Source of the DNA: an uncultured Woeseiaceae bacterium
Lineage (GTDB): Bacteria > Pseudomonadota > Gammaproteobacteria > Woeseiales > Woeseiaceae
Assembly: GCA_947259435.1 (NCBI GenBank)
Contig: CAMYMP010000004.1
Coordinates: forward strand, 1-6,706
Direction: 5' to 3'
Length of the DNA stretch: 6,706 bases
Each line of letters opens with the position of its first letter. Within the stretch, counting starts at the first letter, position 1. Below are positions 1-4,827 of this stretch, in pieces. The notes beneath the pieces are model-generated. The model had not been told where the DNA came from and did not search any database. It saw only the letters and a program-made list of their open reading frames with translations. The translations under genes were made by a program, and so were the position numbers.

Positions 1-2
1 CT

Positions 3-19
3 GAATCGCTTCGCGATTC
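3..19. repeat. Perfect inverted repeat, 7-bp arms
   Basis: GAATCGC at 3-9 is followed by a TTC loop and the exact reverse complement GCGATTC at 13-19. No T-rich tract follows on either strand, so a terminator is unlikely. It sits two bases from a second palindrome, and the pair lies downstream of the tRNA terminator. It could be an operator, a REP-like element or a hairpin belonging to a gene left of the window; the sequence does not decide. Confidence 0.5.
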
Positions 20-21
20 GG

Positions 22-39
22 TCGAACTCTAGAGTTCGA
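22..39. repeat. Perfect 18-bp palindrome
   Basis: TCGAACTCTAGAGTTCGA reads identically on both strands and has no spacer, which favours a dimeric protein-binding site over an RNA hairpin. Its centre holds CTAG, a tetranucleotide that is rare in most proteobacterial genomes. Part of it resembles the T-arm sequence of the neighbouring tRNA, but the match is too short to call it an attachment site. Confidence 0.5.
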
Positions 40-63
40 ATGTAATCCGAAACGACAAATCAC

Positions 64-89
64 AAAAAAGGGGCCTATGGCCCCATTTT
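64..89 (-). terminator. Intrinsic terminator after tRNA-Arg
   Basis: On the minus strand, GGGGCC, a three-base loop and GGCCCC form a 6-bp all-GC stem (70-75 with 79-84), followed by six T residues (64-69). It lies just past the CCA end of the tRNA and so ends the minus-strand transcript. The plus strand also has TTTT after the stem (86-89), so it may work weakly in both directions. Confidence 0.88.
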
Positions 90-95
90 GTAATT

Positions 96-172
96 TGGCG
101 CGCCCGGAGAGATTCGAACTCCCGACCACCTGGTTCGAAGCCAGGTACTCTATCCAGCTGAGCTACGGGCGC
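96..172 (-). tRNA. tRNA-Arg (anticodon UCG)
   Basis: A complete 77-base cloverleaf can be folded on the minus strand. The acceptor stem is GCGCCCG with CGGGCGC, followed by discriminator G and an encoded CCA. The D stem is GCTC with GAGT, the anticodon stem CCTGG with CCAGG, and the T arm GGGAG-TTCGAAT-CTCTC with one G-U pair. The seven-base anticodon loop CTTCGAA places TCG at positions 34-36, so it reads the arginine codon CGA and, by wobble, CGG. Its 5' end is only 11 bases after the stop codon of the DsrE-family gene on the same strand, and the terminator follows directly. It may therefore be processed out of the mRNA of that gene, unless it has a promoter inside the coding region. Confidence 0.96.
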
Positions 173-183
173 GGCGGGCGCTA

Positions 184-717
184 TTACAACACAGCATGGC
201 CTTCGGATTGAAGCACAGTGAGCATTGTCATTGCCGATAGCGCGACTTTCATGGGCGGTGTGAGCTCACTTTTTTCAATCCCGCCAAAGGCCATCGATTG
301 TCCGCAGACGTAAATCCTGACACCTGCGTTGTGCAGTTTCATCACGAGTTCGAGATTGGGATTGTCGGCGTTATAGCGCGCCTGATACGCATCATCGTTC
401 AAGATATTCTTCAGAGCAGGCCCGTGCACCACGATGGCGACGTCCATGTCTTTCACCGCAACACCGTTGCGCGCATGCATGTTCAGAAACCGGGCAACGC
501 TGACGAGCCCGGTGTTCAATGACGTGACATCGTCAGAATACGTCGCCACATCAAAAGCCACGCGATAGACGAAGCCCTCTTCCAGAGCGACATCTCGGTC
601 ATTGATTGGATAGGTCGGGCCATAGCCGTCGATGGCCGGGCCGAGCGATGGTTCGTCGGCAAGCAGCGGCGCCGATATCAGGACCAAGGCGAGAACGGAC
701 GTTAGTCGAATTTGCAT
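184..717 (-). CDS. DsrE-family periplasmic protein
   Basis: This 177-residue protein has an N-terminal signal peptide (residues 1-20, ending LLA before DEP), so the mature form should be exported to the periplasm. The rest fits the DsrE/DsrF-like alpha/beta fold of COG1416: strand FVYRVAFDVA near 49-58, a strand-loop VAIVVHGPALK near 93-103, and the sequence VRIYVCGQSM near 133-142. Cys138 in that last motif is at the position that carries persulfide sulfur in DsrE and TusD relatives. Some family members lack sulfur activity, so the substrate is open. The ATG at 717 was chosen because GGAG (726-729) lies 8 bases upstream and because the signal peptide begins there; the frame is open further up to 879, but that extension is not protein-like. 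It is divergent from the outer-membrane protein gene across a region with a CRP-like site, and is followed after 11 bases by tRNA-Arg. Confidence 0.85.
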   Translation of the reverse strand: MQIRLTSVLALVLISAPLLADEPSLGPAIDGYGPTYPINDRDVALEEGFVYRVAFDVATYSDDVTSLNTGLVSVARFLNMHARNGVAVKDMDVAIVVHGPALKNILNDDAYQARYNADNPNLELVMKLHNAGVRIYVCGQSMAFGGIEKSELTPPMKVALSAMTMLTVLQSEGHAVL

Positions 718-834
718 GCTACTGACTCCAATACGAGAGAGCGCTGTGGCTTTTCTACAACAAATAGCGCCCTGAAATTGTTGAAATACGCAGTTTTTGT
801 GACCGTAAATTAACAATAACCGCCGGCGCAGCAA

Positions 835-856
835 ATATGTGATCCAGGGCACATTT
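835..856. promoter_or_regulatory. CRP-like operator
   Basis: TGTGA at 838-842 and GCACA at 849-853 are separated by six bases, matching nine of ten positions of TGTGA-N6-TCACA. Across the full 22-base E. coli CRP consensus, 18 positions agree, including the flanking A and TTT. This is seen directly; that a CRP, Vfr or Clp homologue binds is inference. It lies between the divergent DsrE-family and outer-membrane protein genes and could control either. An isolated TGTGA half-site occurs exactly 40 bases upstream (798-802), without a partner half. Confidence 0.65.
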
Positions 857-868
857 ACTATTGCGAAT

Positions 869-884
869 CCCGCTAGCATGCGGG
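869..884 (+). other. Stem-loop upstream of the beta-barrel gene
   Basis: CCCGC (869-873) and GCGGG (880-884) form a perfect 5-bp stem around the loop TAGCAT. No T tract follows, so it is not a terminator. If transcription starts upstream of 869, it would be a leader hairpin 18 bases before the Shine-Dalgarno; if the loop is the -10 element, it would be only a DNA inverted repeat. Confidence 0.35.
874..879 (+). promoter_or_regulatory. Possible -10 element of the beta-barrel gene
   Basis: TAGCAT matches TATAAT at four of six positions. If transcription starts near 887, the CRP-like site (centre 845.5) would lie at -41.5, the usual place for class II activation, where no good -35 is needed. This would leave a leader of about 26 bases with AGGAG in it. 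A competing candidate is TACTAT at 856-861, which would put CRP in a repressing position. Confidence 0.35.
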
Positions 885-912
885 GCTCTTGGGCAATGAT
901 CAGGAGAACGTA

Positions 913-1497
913 ATGTTGCGTTCAACACTTTTTGTTTTGCTTCTCGCGTTTTCGGCATCGGCCAGCGCAGAAGATTTTGACTACAACTACTTGTACCTCG
1001 GCTACGCCAACAGCGATTTCGATGTTGTGGGCATTGACGGCGATGGCTTCACGCTCGGCGCTTCGTATGCGTTCACTGACAGCTTTCATGTGTTCGCTGG
1101 TTACGACATCGCAGACCTCAAGGCAAGCGGTCTCGTACCCGACACCGATGCGACCCGTTTACGCGCCGGCTTCGGCTACAACATGGGCCTGTCGGAGACT
1201 GTCGATCTGGTTGCGAAATTGTCGTATGAGTCAGTCGATCTTAACCCGGCCGGGCCAGGCAGTTTTGACGACAGCGGATACGGACTCAGTGTTGGAGTGC
1301 GTTTCGCTGCAACCGACGAGCTCGAGCTGAATGGCGGCATCAAGCGAGTTGACTACAGTGACCTGGGTGATGATACCGCCTTTGAAATCGGTGGGCTTTA
1401 CAGTTTCAATGACACGTGGTCGCTCGGTCTCAGCGGTGAATTCAGCGATGACATCTCCACGTATTCGGTGAGCGGTCGGTTCTACTTCGGTAATTAA
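913..1497 (+). CDS. Outer-membrane beta-barrel protein
   Basis: The 194-residue product has a signal peptide (1-19, ending SASA before EDFD). The rest is almost wholly alternating polar and hydrophobic strands joined by short Asp/Gly-rich turns, for example YNYLYLGYA near 24-32, GFTLGASYAF 45-54, FHVFAGYDI 58-66, RLRAGFGYNM 82-91, YGLSVGVRF 123-131 and LGLSGEF 171-177. This pattern and size fit a small eight- to ten-strand porin-like barrel of the OmpA/Opa-like group (OMP_b-brl). The last strand ends in RFYFGN, so the terminal aromatic of the BAM recognition signal is two residues short of the end. The ATG at 913 was chosen over an in-frame TTG at 889 because AGGAG (902-906) is 6 bases away and the signal peptide starts there. 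It is a single-gene unit with its own terminator, probably under a CRP-like regulator. No ligand or role can be named. Confidence 0.87.
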   Translation: MLRSTLFVLLLAFSASASAEDFDYNYLYLGYANSDFDVVGIDGDGFTLGASYAFTDSFHVFAGYDIADLKASGLVPDTDATRLRAGFGYNMGLSETVDLVAKLSYESVDLNPAGPGSFDDSGYGLSVGVRFAATDELELNGGIKRVDYSDLGDDTAFEIGGLYSFNDTWSLGLSGEFSDDISTYSVSGRFYFGN

Positions 1498-1517
1498 GAC
1501 ATGCAGCACGTTCTATG

Positions 1518-1545
1518 AAACCCCGCCTCGTGCGGGGTTTTTTTT
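1518..1545 (+). terminator. Intrinsic terminator of the beta-barrel gene
   Basis: AAACCCCGC (1518-1526) pairs perfectly with GCGGGGTTT (1532-1540) around a five-base loop, and the T run extends to eight (1538-1545). It begins 21 bases after the stop codon and separates this gene from the small membrane protein. Confidence 0.95.
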
Positions 1546-1578
1546 GCCTTCCCCAAGGAATGGCGCGGCTGTGACGTC

Positions 1579-1584
1579 TATAAT
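1579..1584 (+). promoter_or_regulatory. Consensus -10 hexamer next to a GTG start
   Basis: TATAAT is a perfect -10 match, lying just after the terminator of the preceding gene and 6 bases before the GTG at 1591. No convincing -35 is seen 16-18 bases upstream. Transcription from it would start about at 1590-1592, giving a leaderless or nearly leaderless mRNA. Confidence 0.45.
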
Positions 1585-1590
1585 CAGGTC

Positions 1591-1818
1591 GTGGGTGACT
1601 CAGCCGAAAATAAAGTGCCAATTCTCCTGTGGCCGTTCTACGCAATCTGGCGCTTTGTTACGTTTGTTCTCGCCCTCGTAGGCCGACTACTGTGTGCAGT
1701 TCTGGGTATCGGCTTGATGGTTGCCGGCGTTGCGGTGTCGCTCAGCGTGATTGGTGCACCCCTGGGGATCCCGCTCGCGGCGATTGGCTTTCTGCTGCTG
1801 GTACGGGCACTTTTCTAG
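1591..1818 (+). CDS. Small multi-pass inner-membrane protein
   Basis: This 75-residue protein has a short polar N-terminus (MGDSAENK) followed by continuous hydrophobic sequence with two or three membrane segments, about 11-30, 33-53 and 55-72, broken by Arg21, Arg32 and the IGAPLGIP turn near 54-61. I do not recognise a named family, and no catalytic motif is visible. The only in-frame start before the membrane segments is GTG at 1591, apart from GTG at 1615 (codon 9), which also lacks a ribosome binding site. AGG at 1586-1588 is too close to the 1591 start to act as a normal Shine-Dalgarno. The perfect TATAAT 6 bases upstream suggests leaderless translation. It is preceded by a terminator and runs convergent to the deaminase gene. 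Confidence 0.7.
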   Translation: MGDSAENKVPILLWPFYAIWRFVTFVLALVGRLLCAVLGIGLMVAGVAVSLSVIGAPLGIPLAAIGFLLLVRALF

Positions 1819-1825
1819 GAACTTG

Positions 1826-1838
1826 CCGCGTTGCGCGG
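1826..1838. other. Stem-loop in the convergent gap
   Basis: CCGCG and CGCGG form a 5-bp all-GC stem with loop TTG in the 31-base gap between the convergent small membrane protein and deaminase genes. It lacks a T tract on both strands, so a terminator role is only possible, not shown. Confidence 0.3.
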
Positions 1839-1849
1839 TGCAGAACAGG

Positions 1850-2290
1850 CTAGGTTTCGCCGATGTCCTCGTACCAGAGCGCGGGATTCGCGGCAATGAA
1901 GTCGCGCATCAGCTGCCGGCATTCCTCATTGTTCACTATCTCGAGCTCCACGCCTCTCGACCGCAGATAGTCTTCGGGACCCTGAAACGTCCGGTTCTCG
2001 CCGATAACGACTTTCGGGATGCCGTAGAGCAGGACGGCGCCGCTGCACATGTCGCATGGTGACAACGTCGAGTACAAAACGGCCTTGCGGTAATCGCCGG
2101 CGCTCAGACGGCCCGCGTTCTCCAGACAGTCTATTTCGGCATGCAGTACCGAGCTGCCTTTCCGCATGCGCTGGTTATGGCCGCGCGCAACGATCTCACG
2201 ATCGTTGACGAGCACGGAACCGATCGGATTGCCGCCTGCCGCCTGCCCTTTGCGAGCTTCCTCGATCGCGGCTGCCAGGTACTCGTCCAT
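1850..2290 (-). CDS. Cytosine deaminase, fungal Fcy1 type
   Basis: The 146-residue product is a zinc-dependent deaminase of the cytidine/deoxycytidylate deaminase fold that should hydrolyse cytosine to uracil and ammonia in the cytoplasm for pyrimidine salvage. Zinc ligands are His50 (in HAEID), Cys79 and Cys82 (in SPCDMC), with Glu52 as proton shuttle. Beyond this fold signature it follows yeast Fcy1 closely from memory: GHNxR (Asn39, base-binding), the ENAGRL stretch near 57-62, STLSPCDMCSGA, YGIPKVVIGEN, Phe102, and the C-terminal LWYEDIGE with Trp139 and Asp142, which in yeast close the pocket and bind the base. It is unrelated to E. coli CodA, an amidohydrolase. Length is close to the yeast enzyme (158). 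The ATG at 2290 is the only good in-frame start; the nearest Shine-Dalgarno-like AAGG (2303-2306) is 12 bases away, rather far. A tRNA or guanine deaminase is less likely given the C-terminal motif. Confidence 0.9.
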   Translation of the reverse strand: MDEYLAAAIEEARKGQAAGGNPIGSVLVNDREIVARGHNQRMRKGSSVLHAEIDCLENAGRLSAGDYRKAVLYSTLSPCDMCSGAVLLYGIPKVVIGENRTFQGPEDYLRSRGVELEIVNNEECRQLMRDFIAANPALWYEDIGET

Positions 2291-2315
2291 GCCATCAATT
2301 TACCTTAATTATTGC

Positions 2316-2335
2316 CCGACGGCCCGCCGGGTCGG
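2316..2335. other. GC-rich stem-loop in the divergent region
   Basis: CCGAC (2316-2320) pairs with GTCGG (2331-2335), with an alternative inner stem CCC/GGG. It lies directly upstream of the -35 of the cysteine-rich gene and may fall in the leader of the deaminase gene on the other strand. No T tract follows. It could be an operator or a leader hairpin. Confidence 0.3.
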
Positions 2336-2364
2336 TTGAGTACAGCCATCGATCAGCCTACTAT
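2336..2364 (+). promoter_or_regulatory. Sigma70-like promoter of the cysteine-rich gene
   Basis: TTGAGT (2336-2341) and TACTAT (2359-2364) are separated by exactly 17 bases; each matches its consensus at four of six positions. Transcription would start near 2371, leaving a leader of about 20 bases that holds the AGAGGAG Shine-Dalgarno. Confidence 0.5.
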
Positions 2365-2390
2365 GGGGTCACAGTCCAGAGGAGATGGTT

Positions 2391-2771
2391 ATGCGAGAAA
2401 AACTAATCGAAGCGCTCATCTATCCCAGGTTGCTGGTCGTTTCACTCATCGAAGAAGGCAACTACCCGCACGACAGTCTTTTTGCCGCAACCGGTGAACG
2501 CTGCAACCATTGCAACCTTGATAGCGACTGCGGCTGGAAAACGTGCCTGCAGGACTTCAGACATTTCGAAGACAAGACGACAGCAATCCTTAGCGCATCA
2601 CTGCGTGAAGGCATCAAACTCGTCGAAGCACTGCACAGCGAATTGCGCCACGATGAGACGACCTGCACCTGCGAGACCTGCAACTGGATCAGGAATGCAG
2701 AGCACCTGACCGAAGAATGCGAACACCATCTGCCGCATGTCGATCCTGCGGTCGTCGCGCAGACTCAATAG
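2391..2771 (+). CDS. Cysteine-rich protein of unknown function
   Basis: I do not recognise a named family. The 126-residue product has no signal peptide or membrane segment, so it is likely cytoplasmic, where clustered cysteines usually bind metal. Eight cysteines fall in two groups: Cys38, 41, 47 and 52 (CNHCNLDSDCGWKTC) and Cys92, 94 and 97 (CTCETC), with Cys110 further on; His40, His58, His105, His112 and His113 lie nearby. The segment between, about 55-85, looks helical, and the N-terminus is amphipathic. Zinc or an iron-sulfur cluster is the plausible ligand, by inference. The ATG at 2391 was chosen over that at 2385, because AGAGGAG (2378-2384) abuts the latter with no spacing but is 6 bases from the former. 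It has its own promoter, is divergent from the cytosine deaminase and ends 23 bases before a convergent gene. Confidence 0.75.
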   Translation: MREKLIEALIYPRLLVVSLIEEGNYPHDSLFAATGERCNHCNLDSDCGWKTCLQDFRHFEDKTTAILSASLREGIKLVEALHSELRHDETTCTCETCNWIRNAEHLTEECEHHLPHVDPAVVAQTQ

Positions 2772-2794
2772 TCGCGCATTAACGCACGGCGCGT

Positions 2795-3193
2795 TTACGA
2801 ACTGGCCGGGTCGCCGGGCGAAAGCACGTCCGTGTCATCATAGGCCGGCGGTTCGACCTCCGCGTCGTCAGTTTCCGGCTCAGGCGTCGGGGTCGCGCTC
2901 TCACCCTGCCCGCAGTCCCAGCCCCAGCTCTCCAGCTTGGCTATGAACTCCTCCGTCTTGCTCTCGCAATAGCCCGGCTGGCTCGTCGCACTCCACAACA
3001 CCTGTTTTTCGCCCGGGGCTTCCGTATCTTTGTAGTAATGCACCTCGCAGGGCACCGATACGCCAGGCTCGGTCAGTATTACTACGCGTCGCTGCAGCTC
3101 ACCGAAAGAACATTGGTACGAACCGGCGTCCTGAGCCATAGCGAGGCCCGGCAAGGATGCTGTCAAAAGTGCAATCAAGTATTTGCTTGTCAT
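2795..3193 (-). CDS. Secreted four-cysteine protein, acidic tail
   Basis: No family is recognised. The 132-residue precursor has a clear signal peptide (1-20, ending GLAMA before QDAG). The mature core, about 24-97, carries four cysteines (28, 49, 76, 94), enough for two disulfides in the periplasm, and contains beta-like stretches such as QRRVVILTE and VLWSATS. The last 35 residues are low-complexity, rich in Pro, Glu and Asp, and probably disordered. The ATG at 3193 was chosen because the signal peptide begins there and GGTGAG (3198-3203) precedes it; the open frame up to 3289 adds unrelated sequence. It is convergent with the cysteine-rich gene and divergent from the membrane-anchored 299-residue protein. 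Confidence 0.75.
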   Translation of the reverse strand: MTSKYLIALLTASLPGLAMAQDAGSYQCSFGELQRRVVILTEPGVSVPCEVHYYKDTEAPGEKQVLWSATSQPGYCESKTEEFIAKLESWGWDCGQGESATPTPEPETDDAEVEPPAYDDTDVLSPGDPASS

Positions 3194-3228
3194 GTCGCTC
3201 ACCCGAAATAAAGGCAGATCACGCTGAG

Positions 3229-3234
3229 AGTATA
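3229..3234 (-). promoter_or_regulatory. Possible -10 of the secreted protein gene
   Basis: On the minus strand TATACT matches the -10 consensus at five of six positions and would give a leader of about 30 bases before the ATG at 3193. The best -35 candidate, TTGCAA, is 20 bases upstream, longer than usual. Confidence 0.35.
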
Positions 3235-3269
3235 GCTTGCCGGCCGCAACATGTTTGCAAGCAGGTATC

Positions 3270-4169
3270 ATGCAGAGCATGCGCCCCATCGTTAAATATG
3301 GCCTTGCGGCCGTCGGGCTGCTGCTTGTCGTGCTGCTCGTCTACCTGCGCCCGCTCTGGTGGGAGACCTATCGCTACGAGAATGACCGCATTCGGGTTCG
3401 TTTACACGGCACGCAGCATAATGAGCTGCAGCTGCCCCGCGCCGGCACGCTGGTCATTCGCCTGACGGGTCCCGGCCGGTCTCAGTGCAGCATGATTGCG
3501 GTGTCGAGAAAAACCGCTGGGCCCGCCAGCGAGGCGCCGGTCACTTTCAAATCGGTGAGCTCGGAGTTTTCGGATGAAGCCGGTTACGCGAGTGCTCCCA
3601 TGCATCGGGGATTAGGTCGTGGCAAGCGTGGACTGCTCGGCGGTTGCCAACGGAGTCAGGCTTACTTGTTGATTCTGAGCCGTCCAAGTTTTGAGACGCG
3701 TGTCGTAATTCCCCATGTCGCGAAACTGAACACGTCAGGTCAGGTGATTCGGCGGCCCTTGCCAAAAAAAGAGACAACGTCCGCGCTCGATCACGCGCGA
3801 ACCCGGGCGCTGAATGCGCTGCGGGTGCTCTACCCGACGCGGATTTACAGCGCAGTTGGCGCAGGCGAACAAGACGAAGACCGCACGGCTCTTATGAGCA
3901 CCGCAGAATATTGGCAACACATACTTCCGGACGGTCGAACGGTTCGCAGCTACGCGCTCGAAAACCTTGTATCAGTCATCGACGCACTGGATTGTCCGCG
4001 CATGCAAGAGGAACTGTCAGAGATATTTCAGGATACGTCGATCGTGCCGGAGTCCGAAGAGGCTATCCTTGCCGAGCACAACGCCTTGATGCCGGTGCTC
4101 TACTCCTGGGGTGAACCGGCAATTACAAGCTGTGCGTTAGCCGAAGGGTCCGGTGCCGGTGGAACTTAA
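3270..4169 (+). CDS. Membrane-anchored protein of unknown function
   Basis: The 299-residue product begins with a short basic stretch (RPIVK) and one hydrophobic segment, about residues 8-26, then RPLWW. By the positive-inside rule the remaining 270 residues face the periplasm. The first part, about 35-165, looks beta-rich (IRVRLHG, TLVIRLTG, AYLLILSR, TRVVIP); the last part, 170-275, is predicted helical by eye. Four cysteines (73, 126, 242, 288) could form disulfides. No catalytic motif or known domain was recognised. The start at 3270 has a weak AGG four bases upstream; ATG at 3279 and TTG at 3237 are alternatives. It is divergent from the secreted four-cysteine protein and ends 59 bases before the DUF1579-like gene, with which it may be cotranscribed. 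Confidence 0.72.
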   Translation: MQSMRPIVKYGLAAVGLLLVVLLVYLRPLWWETYRYENDRIRVRLHGTQHNELQLPRAGTLVIRLTGPGRSQCSMIAVSRKTAGPASEAPVTFKSVSSEFSDEAGYASAPMHRGLGRGKRGLLGGCQRSQAYLLILSRPSFETRVVIPHVAKLNTSGQVIRRPLPKKETTSALDHARTRALNALRVLYPTRIYSAVGAGEQDEDRTALMSTAEYWQHILPDGRTVRSYALENLVSVIDALDCPRMQEELSEIFQDTSIVPESEEAILAEHNALMPVLYSWGEPAITSCALAEGSGAGGT

Positions 4170-4228
4170 GGTCGTGGCGGAAGTCTGTACGGCTATCGTC
4201 GATATATAGAACGCTCGGGGGATGAGAG

Positions 4229-4798
4229 ATGCATCGACTAGTCGAAACGAGTTTACTGGCAGCCGTAATATTGTCGTCTGCAGCAACATCGATGGCGCAG
4301 GAAGAGCCGGCTACGCCACCGGCGCCGCCACCGCCCCACTGTGAGTCCAACCCTGGCTTTGCCGACTTCGACTTCTGGGTTGGTGAATGGAAGGTCTATT
4401 CCAACGACGAGGCGCGCCAGTTTCAAGGCACCAATGCCATCACGAAACACTACAGTTCCTGCCTGCTAAAAGAGGAATGGCAAGGGGCGCAAGGCGGCGG
4501 CGGGTTTTCAATAAACTACTTCAACCCGGTCAAGGACGAGTGGCGTCAGGTCTGGGTGGCCAATGGTTACTCGATTGACTATGCGGGTGGCCTGAACGAA
4601 GACGGCGCGATGGTTTTGACCGGACACATCTATAACTACGGCCGGGCTGCGGCCGCAGCGTTCCGCGGTATCTGGACACCGCAGGCGGATGGCTCGGTCA
4701 TTCAACACTTTGATCTTTTCGACAATGCCACGGACACCTGGAACGTCTGGTTCGAGGGCTTGTACGTAAAGAAGGACCCGGTCACGACGTCCGACTAG
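4229..4798 (+). CDS. Secreted DUF1579-like (lipocalin-like) protein
   Basis: The 189-residue precursor has a signal peptide (1-23, ending SMA before QEEP), then a proline-rich linker (about 27-36) and a beta-rich domain. FDFWVGEW at 47-54 is the hallmark opening of DUF1579 and related lipocalin-like families. The later strands fit as well: NYFNPVKDEWRQVWV at 96-110, GGLNEDGAMVLTG near 120-132, GIWTPQADGSVIQHFD near 147-162 and WNVWFEGLYV at 171-180. Cys38 and Cys78 could form a disulfide. The family probably binds a small hydrophobic or heme-like ligand, but none is shown here. GGGGG at 4217-4221 lies 7 bases before the ATG at 4229; an out-of-frame ATG at 4222 lies between. A TATATA at 4203-4208 could be a -10, but no -35 was found. 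Confidence 0.78.
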   Translation: MHRLVETSLLAAVILSSAATSMAQEEPATPPAPPPPHCESNPGFADFDFWVGEWKVYSNDEARQFQGTNAITKHYSSCLLKEEWQGAQGGGGFSINYFNPVKDEWRQVWVANGYSIDYAGGLNEDGAMVLTGHIYNYGRAAAAAFRGIWTPQADGSVIQHFDLFDNATDTWNVWFEGLYVKKDPVTTSD

Positions 4799-4827
4799 CG
4801 CAGGAAGTCTCCTTTTCTTACGGCTGC

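Noticed and set aside
22..123. A tRNA-fragment-like repeat downstream of the tRNA 3' end (TCGAACTC shared), as an attachment-site remnant
   Set aside because: The shared stretch is only about eight bases, is explained by the palindrome itself, and no integrase or element boundary is visible.
798..813. A second complete CRP site upstream of the first
   Set aside because: Only the TGTGA half is present; the partner half, ATTAA, does not match TCACA.
718..879. N-terminal extension of the DsrE-family reading frame up to 879
   Set aside because: The extension lacks a ribosome binding site and protein-like character, and it would bury the signal peptide.
1560..1574. A four-codon ORF (ATG GCG CGG CTG TGA) with AAGGA before it, as a leader peptide
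   Set aside because: AAGGA abuts the ATG with no spacing, and the likely transcription start lies downstream of it.
1231..1645. Minus-strand ORFs opposite the beta-barrel gene and across its terminator
   Set aside because: They cross a strong terminator hairpin, overlap a well-supported gene, and show no motif.
2773..2793. CGCGC and GCGCG around an 11-base loop, as a terminator between the convergent genes
   Set aside because: The stem is short, the loop long, and only TTT follows.
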